Shown piece by piece: positions 52,195 through 61,683 of a DNA stretch of 64,000 bases (its first letter is position 1; every line of letters starts with the position of its first letter). This stretch comes from Sphingomonadales bacterium (GTDB taxonomy: Bacteria > Pseudomonadota > Alphaproteobacteria > Sphingomonadales > Sphingomonadaceae), in the NCBI GenBank assembly GCA_016714795.1, contig JADKCA010000002.1, positions 124,001 through 188,000 of the forward strand. The letters run 5' to 3'. The translations under genes and the position numbers were made by a program. Under the pieces are notes generated by a model. That model saw nothing but the letters and a program-made list of their open reading frames with translations, did no database searches and was not told where the DNA came from.

Positions 52195-53803
52195 GACTGG
52201 CCAGTCTCTCCAGCGCGACAGCGGCTGCCGCCTTGTAATCCGCTTTGCCATTGGGCGCGCGCAGGGCGGTGGCACCGGCAGACCAGACATGTTTGGGCAC
52301 CTTATAGGGGGCCAGCGTGACGCGGACATGATCGCGGATCGCGGCTTCGTCCGGCTCGATCCCGTCTGATGTCACCACAATGGCAATGACGGCTTGTCCC
52401 CAGCGTTCATCGGGCACGCCCACCACCAGCGTGTCTTCCACCTGCGGATGGAGCTTGAGCACTTCTTCCACCTCTTCGGGGAAGACCTTCTCGCCTCCGG
52501 TGTTGATCGTCGCGCTGCCGCGCCCGAGCAGTGTCAGCGCGCCATCCGCCTCCACGATGCAATGATCGCCGGGCATGGAATAGCGGATGCCCCGGATCGT
52601 GCGGAACGTCTTTTCAGTCTTTTCAGGGTCCTTGTAATAGCCGAGCGGGATGGGCTCCCCGATGCCGATAATGCCGGATTTTCCGCTACCGGGGATCACT
52701 TCCTCGTCATTCTCGTCAAACACCTTGCAGCGTGGGCCGATGACGAAACGGGCGGTCTGGGTTTCGCTGTCCCGCGTGGTGATCGAGGTGCCGAAGCCCA
52801 CGGCTTCGGATGAGCCGAAACCGTCTGTCAGCGCCACTTGCGGAATATGCTCCAGCATGGCGTGCTTGACCTCCCGGCTCCACATCACGCCCGAAGAGAT
52901 GATGATGACGAGCGAAGACAGGTCATAAGCGCCGGGCCTTTCATCGAGCGCGCGCAGCATCGGCTTGGCAAAGGTATCGCCCACGATGGCGATGATGCCC
53001 GCTTTATAGGCAGCGGCGGTCTTCCACAGTTCGTGCGGATCGAAACTGTGCCCGGGCAAAGTGATGATCGCGCCGCCGCCCAGAATGGCGGAAATGGCGG
53101 TGAAGAATCCGGTGCCGTGCATCAATGGGCAGGCGGGCAGAAAGGCCGGGCCGGGGCCGTTGGTGCGGATGGCGGCCTGCACATCCTCCAGCGTTTCGCG
53201 CACCAACCCCTCGGCGCGCGCGCCGATCAGCTGGACTTCGCGCAACTGGCCTTGCGGCCACATCACGCCCTTCGGCATCCCGGTCGTGCCGCCGGTGTAG
53301 AGCAGGAACAGGTCATCGGGTGAGCGAGAGATGTCCAGCGGGCTGCCATCACCTTCGCTGGCCAGCGTCTCGAAATCCTGCGCAAAATCTGCGACGGGTG
53401 CGCCGTCCGCCACTTCCACCCACAGCTTGACGAGCGGAAGCTGATCGCGAATTTCCGCCACAACATCGCGGAATTCCGCTCCGTAAACGACAATTGCAGC
53501 ATCCGAATTCTCGATGATGTAAGCCACTTCGGCGGGGCGATAGCGATAATTGATGTTCACATGCGCTTGCCGTGCCTTGAAGCTGGCAAAGGCGGTTTCC
53601 ATGTAGGCGTGGTGATTGCGCATATAGTGCGCGACCTTGTCTCCGGTGCTGGCGGCGTTGAGGAAAGCCCGCGCCAGCCGGTTGCTGCGCTGCGCCGCTT
53701 CTCCCCAGCGGATGATGCGGTCGCCATGGGCATAGGCCAAAGCCTGGGGATCGATGGCGGCCTCAACCGCGTCCGCAACATCGCCGAAATTGTGATTGGT
53801 CAT
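52187..53803 (-). CDS. Acyl-CoA synthetase (AMP-binding ANL family)
   Basis: The 538-residue ligase activates a carboxylic acid to its CoA thioester with ATP. The P-loop-like motif LLYTGGTTGMPKG, the GRGSATINTGGEKVFPEEVEE hinge region and the catalytic Lys in PNGKADYK are intact. MTNHNFG at 53803 is preferred because GGAGG sits at the right distance from it and too close to the ATG at 53809. Its substrate may be an aromatic, steroidal or fatty acid; the neighbouring IS and receptor fit a catabolic island. Confidence 0.93.
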   Translation of the reverse strand: MTNHNFGDVADAVEAAIDPQALAYAHGDRIIRWGEAAQRSNRLARAFLNAASTGDKVAHYMRNHHAYMETAFASFKARQAHVNINYRYRPAEVAYIIENSDAAIVVYGAEFRDVVAEIRDQLPLVKLWVEVADGAPVADFAQDFETLASEGDGSPLDISRSPDDLFLLYTGGTTGMPKGVMWPQGQLREVQLIGARAEGLVRETLEDVQAAIRTNGPGPAFLPACPLMHGTGFFTAISAILGGGAIITLPGHSFDPHELWKTAAAYKAGIIAIVGDTFAKPMLRALDERPGAYDLSSLVIIISSGVMWSREVKHAMLEHIPQVALTDGFGSSEAVGFGTSITTRDSETQTARFVIGPRCKVFDENDEEVIPGSGKSGIIGIGEPIPLGYYKDPEKTEKTFRTIRGIRYSMPGDHCIVEADGALTLLGRGSATINTGGEKVFPEEVEEVLKLHPQVEDTLVVGVPDERWGQAVIAIVVTSDGIEPDEAAIRDHVRVTLAPYKVPKHVWSAGATALRAPNGKADYKAAAAVALERLASLS

Positions 53804-53969
53804 GTCCATCCTCCACCATCGAGACCCGCTTGTGCGGTGTTCAAGGCCGACTGCGCGCCGGGTGCATCCTCTTGCAGCATGCCGAGCCTTGTCTGTGGAT
53901 CGGTCAGCCGCGTAAAGATGTGTAAGCGCCGCGCCGCGAATGCAAAGCGAAAATGTCAGCTGTGACTAG

Positions 53970-54855
53970 GCCGTGTTGACAAAAGGGATTCCCAAACGGG
54001 GTGAGTTCTGATTCAAGGCTGCTCTTTGGGGAGCAGTCATGGGCCGTGGGGACTTGTCGGATGCGGAATGGGAACTGATCGGACCTCTGTTGCCGTCTGA
54101 GCGTGGGCGTTGGGCGCGGCCAGCGGGCGACAATCGGCGGTTCCTCAACGGTATGCTGCATGTCTTGCGGGTCGGTTGTCCTTGGCGGGACATGCACGAG
54201 CGCTACGGCAAGTGGAACTCGGTCTATGTTCGGTTCCGGCGCTGGGCCGGGCAAGGCGTATGGGATGCGTTGCTGCAAACGCTGGTCGATCTGGGACTCA
54301 CCGACGACTGGCAGCACATGATCGACAGCACCACGGTTCGCGGCCATGTCTCGGCAGCGGGCGGAAAAGGGGGGCTTGTGCGCAGGCTTTTGGTCGATCA
54401 CGACGCAGGCGGCGGAAGTGCCGGGGGCACTTCCCAAAGCCGAGTGGCTTTACGAGCAAAGTCCACGCCCGCTGCGACAATCAGGGACTGCCTATCGGCT
54501 TCATCCTGACCGGCGGCGAGGCATCGGATTATACGGCCGCTGACAACCTGATGGCCCTGCCTTTGCCCAAGCCCAAAGCGCTGCTGGCCGACAAGGGATA
54601 TGATGGCGACAGGTTCCGGGAAAACCTGCTCATGCGCGGCATTCTGCCGATCATCCCGCCGCGCTCGAACCGGAAAGTGCCGGTCCATCCTGATTATCGG
54701 CGCTACAAGGATCGCAACCGCGTCGAGCGCATGTTCGGCAAGCTCAAACAGCAACGACGCATCGCCACACGCTACGACAAGACTGTCCTGTCCTTCGAGA
54801 GCTTCCTCAACCTCGCTGCCTCACGCCTCTGGCTGAAGTCTTTTGTCAACGCGGC
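53970..54855 (+). mobile_element. IS5-family (IS427-like) insertion sequence
   Basis: The 886-base element has 17-base terminal inverted repeats GGCCGTGTTGACAAAAG / GGCCGCGTTGACAAAAG (one mismatch; the outer G of each is shared with CTAG at the left end). The element is flanked by CTAG at 53966-53969 and 54856-54859, the target duplication of this group. It encodes a transposase in two frames and looks complete. Insertion at CTAG left the adjacent TetR stop codon unchanged. Confidence 0.85.
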
Positions 54856-54859
54856 CTAG
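54039..54859 (+). CDS. IS427-like transposase, two frames joined by -1 frameshift
   Basis: OrfA starts ATG 54039 after GGGGAG and carries the N-terminal winged helix (DLSDAEWELIGPLLPSE) and the first catalytic Asp in MIDSTTVRGH. At AAAAGGGGGG near 54366-54375 the reading frame must slip back one base to join OrfB, which continues GFTSKVHA, LLADKGYDGD (second Asp) and YKDRNRVERMFGKLKQQRRIATRYDK (Glu). Full DDE triad and lengths are normal for the group. The stop TAG at 54857-54859 is supplied by the duplicated target CTAG, not by the element itself. Frameshifting is inferred from family knowledge. Confidence 0.8.
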
Positions 54860-55509
54860 TTGCAACTGCTTGATGCGCGCATTTCATTGCAAAAGGCCCG
54901 GTGGTTGGATTTCATCAGATTGATGGCCTCCAGAATCATCGGGCGATGCGGATTGAGCGCATGTTCCATCAGCAGCCCCCGCACATTGGCCAGCAGCAAC
55001 CAGCCATGCGGCACAACCGCTTCCGTATCAGAAATGCCCGCTTCCGCCGCCATGCGGACGAAAGCGTCATGGATGTCCTGCTCAATCTGCATGGATACGT
55101 CTTGCAGAGCGCTCGCCAGTTCCCGGTCCCAGCGCATGGTCAGCAAAATATCTGTGAAGGCGAGCCCTTCCGGGCTGGACTGGGTTTCCCACATCACACG
55201 GGGATAATCGGCAAAGCGTTCGAAGGGATCATCGATCGCGCTCGCCAGCGCCTTGGATGCCTCGATAATGCTGAACATGCAGCGCTTGGCGGTTTCGGCT
55301 GCCAGCGCCACACGCGTAGGAAACTGATGCAGCACCGATCCCCGGCTGAGCCCGGCCTCCTGCATGACATGTTCGACCGTAGTCACCGCAAAGCCTGATC
55401 GCACGGTGCAGGTGACCATGGCATCAAGGATGCGGTCGCGGGTTTCAGCGCCGCGGCGGGTCAACCGACGGGGGCGGGCGTCCAAAAGGAAATGCGTGTC
55501 GGCGTCCAT
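54856..55509 (-). CDS. TetR-family transcriptional regulator
   Basis: The 217-residue product has a TetR HTH domain (ETRDRILDAMVTCTVRSGFAVTTVEHVMQEAGLSRGSVLHQFPTR) and a helical ligand domain. ATG 55509 is annotated; a TTG at 55560 would add 17 residues. Its stop codon TAG at 54856-54858 lies inside the CTAG target site of the IS element, which inserted without changing it. It diverges from the TonB-dependent receptor gene, so it likely represses that receptor and/or itself. Confidence 0.85.
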   Translation of the reverse strand: MDADTHFLLDARPRRLTRRGAETRDRILDAMVTCTVRSGFAVTTVEHVMQEAGLSRGSVLHQFPTRVALAAETAKRCMFSIIEASKALASAIDDPFERFADYPRVMWETQSSPEGLAFTDILLTMRWDRELASALQDVSMQIEQDIHDAFVRMAAEAGISDTEAVVPHGWLLLANVRGLLMEHALNPHRPMILEAINLMKSNHRAFCNEMRASSSCN

Positions 55510-55536
55510 CAGGCACAGTTTGGCGCGAACTTCCGT

Positions 55537-55586
55537 AACGTCAACCTTTTGCTCAATCAAAACTGCACTTCACCGCCCTTGACGTT
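55537..55586. promoter_or_regulatory. Inverted repeat AACGTCAA / TTGACGTT in the TetR-receptor gap
   Basis: AACGTCAA (55537-55544) and TTGACGTT (55579-55586) are perfect 8-bp inverted copies with centres 42 bases apart (four helical turns). The second is also a possible -35 box (TTGACG) for the receptor, although no clear -10 follows. Suitable for a TetR dimer pair or a looped operator. Confidence 0.35.
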
Positions 55587-55637
55587 CCTGCAGTGCGCAA
55601 CTAGTCGCCCACGACCAATAAATTCAGGGAGATGAAA

Positions 55638-57950
55638 ATGCGTTCCATCAAAAATATGTCGGCACCATCGATGCTGGCGCTTGTTGTCGGTGCATTTGCG
55701 TCGTTCCAGCCCGGTGTCGCGGCAGCGCAGGATGCAGCCAGCGAAGATACGGGCGGTCTGGAAGACATTGTTGTCACCGCCCAGCGTCGCGATGAAAATA
55801 TTCAGGACGTTCCGGTGTCCGTGACGGCCGCCAACGCCGAATCGCTGGCCGCAGCCGGTATCACCAATGTGACGAACCTCAACAATCTCTCGCCGTCCAT
55901 CTCGTTCCGCTCGACCAACATTGCGTCGAGCACGTCGAACATCCAGATTCGCGGCATCGGCACCGTCGGCAACGCCCGCACCTTTGAAGGCGCAGTGGGC
56001 GTGTTCATCGACGGTGTGTATCGCACCCGTTCGGGCCAGGCGCTCTCCAACTTCCTCGACGTGTCGGGTCTCCAGATCCTGCGCGGCGCACAGGGCACAT
56101 TGTTCGGCAAGAACACGTCGGCTGGTGCGGTGCTGATCAGCTCCACCCGTCCGGAAATCGGCGCGGTCAATGGCAACATCGAAGCCAGCTATGGCAATTA
56201 CGACACCTATCTGACGCGCGGTGCCGTGAACCTGCCGGTCGGCGAAATGGCGGCGCTGCGTCTGGCCGCGGTGTTCCAGGGCACGGGCGGCAACTTCACC
56301 AACCCGAATGGCGGCCATTTGAATGGCAATGATGATTGGGGTGTGAAGGGCCAGTTCCTCGTGGAGCCGACCGATTCAATCCGCGTGCTGCTGATCGGTG
56401 ACTATGCCCGTTCCAAGGGCGATTGCTGCTATGCTACATGGGATTCGGTCCCCGGCGCGACGCAGGGCCTGATCGACGCCTTCACGCTGGCCAACGGCCT
56501 GAAGCTGCCCTCCAAGGTTCGTGGTGCCCGCGAAGCCGTGGTGAACCCGCTGACGATCAACCGCTCGAAGGACTATGGTGCCACGCTGCGTGCCGAGTTC
56601 GACATCGGCAACGGCACGCTGACATCTGTCTCCGCCATTCGCGGCTACACGCTGTATCAGCTTCAGGACGCAGACTTTTCGGGTGCGACGATCCTCGATC
56701 TGGACGAGAATTTCGATTCGCGTTTCCGTTCGCAGGAACTCACCTATGGCGGCAAGATCGAAGGCGGCCTGAATGCGGACTATGTGTTTGGTGCCTTTTA
56801 CTCGGCTGAAAAGCTGACGATGAGCCGCAACCTGCGCTGGGACACGCAGGCCCAGACCTATTGGGACATCGTGTTCGGTGGTTCGGGTGTGCCGGCCGGT
56901 ACGGCCAATGCCAAGCCGGGCCTGTTCTCCAACGAGAAGATGGGCGGCAAGGTCAAGTCGCTGGCCTTCTTCACGCACTGGAATGTCGAACTCAGCGACA
57001 AGCTGTCCGCCATTGTCGGCGCGCGTTACACCAACGAGCGCAAGACCGGATATCAGTTCACGCAGAATTTCCGCGATGCGCTGTTCGATCCGCTGGCTCT
57101 GGCGGGCGTGATGCCCGGCATCCCCTATAACCTGAAGACCACCAACAACTCGCTGAGCGGCACGCTGGGTCTCCAGTACAAGCCCAACGAAGATGTGAAC
57201 ATCTATGCGACGTTCAACCGTGGCTTCAAAGCGGGCGGCGTCAATCTGGACGTGAACGCAGGCGGCATCCCCGGCAGCGTGGTTTTCGGTTCGGCGGGCA
57301 TCATCCAGTCCCCGGTCTACAAGCCCGAAACGATCAACGGTTATGAATTGGGTGCCAAGGTTGACTGGATGGGTGGTCGTGCGCGCACCAACGCGGCGGT
57401 TTTCTACAACAGCATCAAGAACTTGCAGGTCGCCCAGTTCCTGGGTCTCCAGTTCCAGATCATCAATGCCCCCACGGCAAAGGTCTATGGCTTTGAAATC
57501 GAACAGACTTTCAAGCTGTCTGACGCGCTGACGCTGAATGGCGGCGTGACCTGGCTGCCGGAAGCCAATTTTGGCGCGGCCCCGGTTCTGCTCAACCTGT
57601 CCAAGCGTCGCTTCTCGACCGCGCCGAAATTTGCGGGCAATCTGACGCTCAGCATGGAACAGCCGATCAACGACAGCATGGCGCTGACGGCCCGCGTGCA
57701 GACGCTCTACACCAGCAAGGTGTTCGACAACCCGGTGAATGATCTGACGCAGAACGGCTATGCTCTGGTCAACATGAACCTGGGTCTGAAGCAGATCGAC
57801 AGCAACTGGCAGATCGAAGCGTTCATGAACAACGTGTTCGACAAGGAATATACAACGGCGCATTTCAACACCCCGCTTCAGGGTGATGACCGCAACGCCT
57901 ATCTGGGCCAGCCCCGGACCTATGGCGTGACGCTGCGCGGCCGCTTCTGA
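55638..57950 (+). CDS. TonB-dependent outer-membrane receptor
   Basis: The 770-residue precursor has a signal peptide (about residues 1-30), a TonB-box-like segment DIVVTAQRR, a plug domain with NVTNLNNLSPSISFRS and LRGAQGTLFGKNTSAGAV, and a beta-barrel ending in Phe (YGVTLRGRF). It imports a substrate using TonB energy. The second ATG at 55638 is preferred because AGGGA is seven bases upstream. The plug and barrel resemble sphingomonad receptors for hydrophobic or aromatic/terpenoid compounds. Its gene neighbours include two TetR genes and CoA-level enzymes. Confidence 0.93.
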   Translation: MRSIKNMSAPSMLALVVGAFASFQPGVAAAQDAASEDTGGLEDIVVTAQRRDENIQDVPVSVTAANAESLAAAGITNVTNLNNLSPSISFRSTNIASSTSNIQIRGIGTVGNARTFEGAVGVFIDGVYRTRSGQALSNFLDVSGLQILRGAQGTLFGKNTSAGAVLISSTRPEIGAVNGNIEASYGNYDTYLTRGAVNLPVGEMAALRLAAVFQGTGGNFTNPNGGHLNGNDDWGVKGQFLVEPTDSIRVLLIGDYARSKGDCCYATWDSVPGATQGLIDAFTLANGLKLPSKVRGAREAVVNPLTINRSKDYGATLRAEFDIGNGTLTSVSAIRGYTLYQLQDADFSGATILDLDENFDSRFRSQELTYGGKIEGGLNADYVFGAFYSAEKLTMSRNLRWDTQAQTYWDIVFGGSGVPAGTANAKPGLFSNEKMGGKVKSLAFFTHWNVELSDKLSAIVGARYTNERKTGYQFTQNFRDALFDPLALAGVMPGIPYNLKTTNNSLSGTLGLQYKPNEDVNIYATFNRGFKAGGVNLDVNAGGIPGSVVFGSAGIIQSPVYKPETINGYELGAKVDWMGGRARTNAAVFYNSIKNLQVAQFLGLQFQIINAPTAKVYGFEIEQTFKLSDALTLNGGVTWLPEANFGAAPVLLNLSKRRFSTAPKFAGNLTLSMEQPINDSMALTARVQTLYTSKVFDNPVNDLTQNGYALVNMNLGLKQIDSNWQIEAFMNNVFDKEYTTAHFNTPLQGDDRNAYLGQPRTYGVTLRGRF

Positions 57951-58026
57951 TCAAGGGCAAGCGGGATGCGGCAACGCGTCCCGCCCGTCTTCCCTGCCTT
58001 TCACCCCCTCCCGAAAGGCAGGCTGT

Positions 58027-58057
58027 GTCCCGGATCGCAAGGTCCGGGACATTTTTT
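58027..58057 (+). terminator. Rho-independent terminator of the receptor gene
   Basis: GTCCCGGA and TCCGGGAC form an 8-bp stem around TCGCAAGG, followed by A and six T. It lies about 75 bases past the receptor stop codon. Confidence 0.85.
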
Positions 58058-58064
58058 GCGCTGA

Positions 58065-58724
58065 TCAGGCTTGCAGCAAGGCCGATGCAGTGCGGATGAT
58101 GTCCGCCAGTGTGGCAGGTGCGCGCCAGGTGGGGTGGGCTTGCGCGGCATCCGCCATCATCTCCTCGCGCTTGGCGAGCAGGCCGGAGACATAGGCCCCC
58201 AGAAACAGCAAGCGCCGGTTCTGGTCTGTGCGGGCCAAGCCCGGCATCAGCCGGCGCAGATGGTCCAGACAATGCTGATAGGCTTCGCTCCAGCGGCCCT
58301 CCAGATGCCGGTCGACAAAACGCGAATCGGCGGCGTCAAGTTGAAGCAGGAAGCGATTGAAGTGCGATCCATATTCCGCATCCTCATCCGAAAAGCTGGC
58401 AGAGGGCATGACGATGGCCGCCACGGCCTCTTCCAGCGTTGCCGGACCGCCTTGTGCTTCCATCGCCTCAAGCATGGCCCGGCGGCGCGTTTCGATGCGT
58501 TCTGCCCCTTCGGTCAGCAACTCGACAACCAGCGCTTCCTTGGTCCCGAAATGGTAGGCGACCGCGCCCTGATTGCGCTGTCCTGCTTCGCGCGCAATCT
58601 CCCGCACCGAGACAGGACGGATTCCCCGCTCTGCAAACAGCCGCCGCGCCACCCGCTTGAGCGCGCGGCGCGTTTCGCTGTCATTATTTGCGGTCAGGGG
58701 TTCTGATTGCTCTTGCACAGGCAC
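58065..58724 (-). CDS. TetR-family transcriptional regulator
   Basis: The 219-residue protein has an N-terminal HTH (RALKRVARRLFAERGIRPVSVREIAREAGQRNQGAVAYHFGTKEALV) and a TetR-like helical C-terminal domain with a W-rich stretch. The start is a GTG at 58724; a second GTG lies two codons on. It diverges from the OYE-thiolase operon across 83 bases that contain a TAAGTC...GACTTA inverted repeat, a likely operator. It is the best candidate for local control of that operon. Confidence 0.85.
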   Translation of the reverse strand: MPVQEQSEPLTANNDSETRRALKRVARRLFAERGIRPVSVREIAREAGQRNQGAVAYHFGTKEALVVELLTEGAERIETRRRAMLEAMEAQGGPATLEEAVAAIVMPSASFSDEDAEYGSHFNRFLLQLDAADSRFVDRHLEGRWSEAYQHCLDHLRRLMPGLARTDQNRRLLFLGAYVSGLLAKREEMMADAAQAHPTWRAPATLADIIRTASALLQA

Positions 58725-58730
58725 GGGAAG

Positions 58731-58763
58731 TAAGTCAGTCTCCGCGTTAGGTCAAACGACTTA
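58731..58763. promoter_or_regulatory. Inverted repeat TAAGTC / GACTTA between the TetR gene and operon
   Basis: TAAGTC at 58731-58736 and GACTTA at 58758-58763 are inverted copies, centres 27 bases apart, in the divergent gap. A TetR binding site covering the operon promoter is plausible. Confidence 0.4.
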
Positions 58764-58807
58764 ATCCCGGCGGGCGAGTCCCCGACCGGATCTAGGAGAG
58801 GCACATC

Positions 58808-60826
58808 GTGAGCAAGCTGTTCGAGCCGTTCGAAGCGGGGGGACTCCGTTTCAAGAACCGCATCATCCACGTTCCCACCACTTTGAACATGTCTGACCCG
58901 CAGGGTTATGCCACGCGGCGGCTGGCGGCCGCCTATGGCGCGCTGGCGAAGGGCGGCTATTCCGCCGTGATCGTGGGGGCCACCTGCGTGCGGCGCGATG
59001 GCCTCATCAACGAACGGATGCTCGGCCTCTATGATGAGGATTATGTCATCGAGTTCCGCGACACGGTCGCAGAAATCAAGAATAATGGCTCGCTGGCGGG
59101 CATCCAGCTTTTCTATGGCGGGCTGATCCCGGGGCTGGGCACCACTGTTCCGCTCGCGCCGGGCAAGGGCTGGATTCCGGGCACGGTCGCGTGGGGGCCG
59201 TCCAACAAATATGTGATCGGCAATCCCGAAAGCGGGATCGTCCCCACCGAAGTCTATGACGATCTGGTGGAAAACTTTGCGCAGGCGGGGCGGCGGGCGA
59301 AGGAAGCGGGGTTTGATTTCCTCTCCTTCCACTTCTGCCATGGCTCGCTGCCGCATGTGAACCTCTCGCTGCTTTCCAACGTGGACCGGACGGACAAATA
59401 TGCGGACCGATTCCTGTTCTGCGAGAATATCCTCAAGCGCACGCAGGAACTGTGCGGCAAGGATTTCCCGATCATCCCGCGCCTGTGCTGCGACGAGAAT
59501 CTCGAAGGCGGGTATGATATCGAATATTTCGCGGAGCATTATGCCCCGCGGCTGTACGCGCTGGGCATTGCCGCGCTTGATTGCACCTTCGGCTCCATGC
59601 TGGGTGCGCCGAGCCGCCGCCCGGATATTCACTCGACCGAGTTCATCGGCCCGTCCTTCTACACCCCCAAGGTGGTCAACAAGGACAACATCCAGACGCT
59701 GCGCGCTGCCTTGCAGAAGCGCGGGATTGATATGCCGCTGATCGGCTCTGCCAACCTCATCACGCCAGGGCATCTCGAAACGATGGTGGGTGAAGCGGGC
59801 GCGGATTTTGCCGGCGTGTGCCGCCTCTCGCTCGATGATCCCGATTTCCCCGAAAAGATGCGCACGGGGCGCGAGGATGAAATCCGTCTCTCCACCCACA
59901 CCGGCGCGTCGCTGCTTCAGGGCAATATCTTCGGCAAGGGCTGGGCAGGTTCCGCGCAGAACCCGGTGTTCGGGCGCGACGATGAATATCGCATCATCCC
60001 GACACGCAAGCCCAAGACCATCGTCGTCGTCGGCGGCGGTTCAGGCGGCATGGAATATGCGCTGACAGCGGATGAAATCGGCCACAATGTCGTGCTGTTT
60101 GAAAAGTCGGCCACGCTGGGCGGCGCGATGGACTGGGCGGGCAATTATCCCGGCCTGCCCAATATGGAAATGCTCCGCTACCAACCCCAATATCATCGAA
60201 CGATGATTGCCAAGAGCAATGTCGATGTGCGGCTGGGCGTGGCCGCAGATGTTGCCACCATCATGGCTGAAAAGCCCGACGTGGTGGTGATCGCGACGGG
60301 CGCGGCACCGGTTGAGCTCGATGTGGCAGGCCTCGTCGAAGCGCGCGCATCAGGTCTTGCCGTGCGGATTGACGAGGTGATGGCGCGCGACAACCCCAAG
60401 GCGGTCGGCAAGAGCGTGACCATCTATGGCGCGGCAGAGGGTGCGGAACTCGCGCTCGACCTCAAACTGCGCGGTCACGACGTGCGGCTGATCGACGCAG
60501 GCCCAGCCTATGCGCCTGCCAACTATGTCGGCTCGCGCGTGTGGGCGATCATGGGGATGATGGCCTTTGCGGGCGTTTCTGCCGAAACCGGCCTGACGCT
60601 GGACAGCGTCGGCGCGGGCGAAGCGGTGTTCAAGGGCGCGGACGGCGCGGTGACGGTCAAGGCGGACACGCTGGTGATCGCCTCCGGACGGCAGCCGCTC
60701 AATGATCTGGCGCAGGCGCTCGCAGCCAGCCCGGTTGCGCTCCATGTGGTGGGCGATGCCCGTGAGGTGCGGTCTTATGGCAATGCCATTCATGAGGCGG
60801 CCTATCTCTCAAGGACTGTGAAATGA
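58808..60826 (+). CDS. Old-yellow-enzyme-like FMN/FAD oxidoreductase lacking the iron-sulfur cysteines
   Basis: The 672-residue protein has the FMN barrel of the 2,4-dienoyl-CoA reductase class (residues 1-340) and a C-terminal FAD/NAD domain (VVVGGGSGGMEYALTADEIG from about 405). Where the homologue at 13851 has CIYCYTC...C, this protein reads S362, T365 and S368, and S382 before NP, so no [4Fe-4S] cluster can form. The active-site segment FHFCHGSLPHVNLSLL and LFYGG also differ. GTG 58808 follows TAGGAGAGGC. It opens a four-gene operon. Electron transfer between flavins must be direct or absent. Confidence 0.85.
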   Translation: MSKLFEPFEAGGLRFKNRIIHVPTTLNMSDPQGYATRRLAAAYGALAKGGYSAVIVGATCVRRDGLINERMLGLYDEDYVIEFRDTVAEIKNNGSLAGIQLFYGGLIPGLGTTVPLAPGKGWIPGTVAWGPSNKYVIGNPESGIVPTEVYDDLVENFAQAGRRAKEAGFDFLSFHFCHGSLPHVNLSLLSNVDRTDKYADRFLFCENILKRTQELCGKDFPIIPRLCCDENLEGGYDIEYFAEHYAPRLYALGIAALDCTFGSMLGAPSRRPDIHSTEFIGPSFYTPKVVNKDNIQTLRAALQKRGIDMPLIGSANLITPGHLETMVGEAGADFAGVCRLSLDDPDFPEKMRTGREDEIRLSTHTGASLLQGNIFGKGWAGSAQNPVFGRDDEYRIIPTRKPKTIVVVGGGSGGMEYALTADEIGHNVVLFEKSATLGGAMDWAGNYPGLPNMEMLRYQPQYHRTMIAKSNVDVRLGVAADVATIMAEKPDVVVIATGAAPVELDVAGLVEARASGLAVRIDEVMARDNPKAVGKSVTIYGAAEGAELALDLKLRGHDVRLIDAGPAYAPANYVGSRVWAIMGMMAFAGVSAETGLTLDSVGAGEAVFKGADGAVTVKADTLVIASGRQPLNDLAQALAASPVALHVVGDAREVRSYGNAIHEAAYLSRTVK

Positions 60827-61683
60827 GCGGACGACTTCAAGGAAAAATCGCACTCGTCACGGGCGGGTGTTCGGGTATCGGCCTCGCTACGGTTGAACGG
60901 TTCGTCGAGGAGGGCGCAAGGGTTCTCGCCGTAGACATGCAGGATGAAAAGGGCGCCAATCTGGAGCGCACTTACCCCGGCAGCGTCGCATATCGGCGCT
61001 GTGACGTGACCGACGAAGACCAGATCATCGCGGCCGTGGCTGCGGCCAAGAGCGAATTTGGCGGGCTTGATATTCTCGTCAACAATGCGGGTGCGGGTGG
61101 CCCGGCCACAGGCATCATCGATATGGATGTGGCCGGTTGGGACGCCACCATGGCGCTGCTGTTGCGCGGACCGATGCTGGGCATGAAATATGCCGCTCCG
61201 CTGATGGTGGAGCGTGGTGGAGGCTCGATCATCAACATCGCGTCGATCGCGGCGTTCGAAGCAGGCTGGGGCATGGCCTATGGCGTTGCCAAAGCGGCGG
61301 TTCTTTCGCTTTCGCAACAATCCGCCCCCGATCTGGCGCAGCACAATATCCGCGTTAACGCCGTCTGCCCCGGCGTGATCGTCACGCCGATTTTCGGCAT
61401 GTCGGTCGGGCTCGACCGGGCAGTGGCGGACCAGACGGCGGGAGCCCTGGTGGAGGCCGCCGGGCGGACGCAGCCGATCCGCCGGGCAGGGGCTCCGCGC
61501 GACATCGCCAATGCGGTGCTCTATTTCGCCAGCGATGAATCGGGCTTTGTCACCGGTGCGCATCAATTGGTGGATGGCGGCATCCGCACTGGCCAGCGCA
61601 TTGCCTGGGATGAAAATGCCGGTCTCCCCATTCACGAGGCGCTGGCCGCCATTGCTCCAGACCCCGAAGGAGGTGCCGCATGA
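60823..61683 (+). CDS. Short-chain dehydrogenase/reductase
   Basis: The 286-residue SDR has [41 protein letters not shown] and the catalytic YGVAK, followed by an extended C terminus of about 40 residues ending near [13 protein letters not shown]. It overlaps the flavoprotein gene by four bases (ATGA) and is in turn overlapped by the DUF35 gene. Its place in the operon suggests oxidation of a hydroxyl or reduction of a keto group on a CoA-bound intermediate. Confidence 0.9.
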   Translation: MSGRLQGKIALVTGGCSGIGLATVERFVEEGARVLAVDMQDEKGANLERTYPGSVAYRRCDVTDEDQIIAAVAAAKSEFGGLDILVNNAGAGGPATGIIDMDVAGWDATMALLLRGPMLGMKYAAPLMVERGGGSIINIASIAAFEAGWGMAYGVAKAAVLSLSQQSAPDLAQHNIRVNAVCPGVIVTPIFGMSVGLDRAVADQTAGALVEAAGRTQPIRRAGAPRDIANAVLYFASDESGFVTGAHQLVDGGIRTGQRIAWDENAGLPIHEALAAIAPDPEGGAA

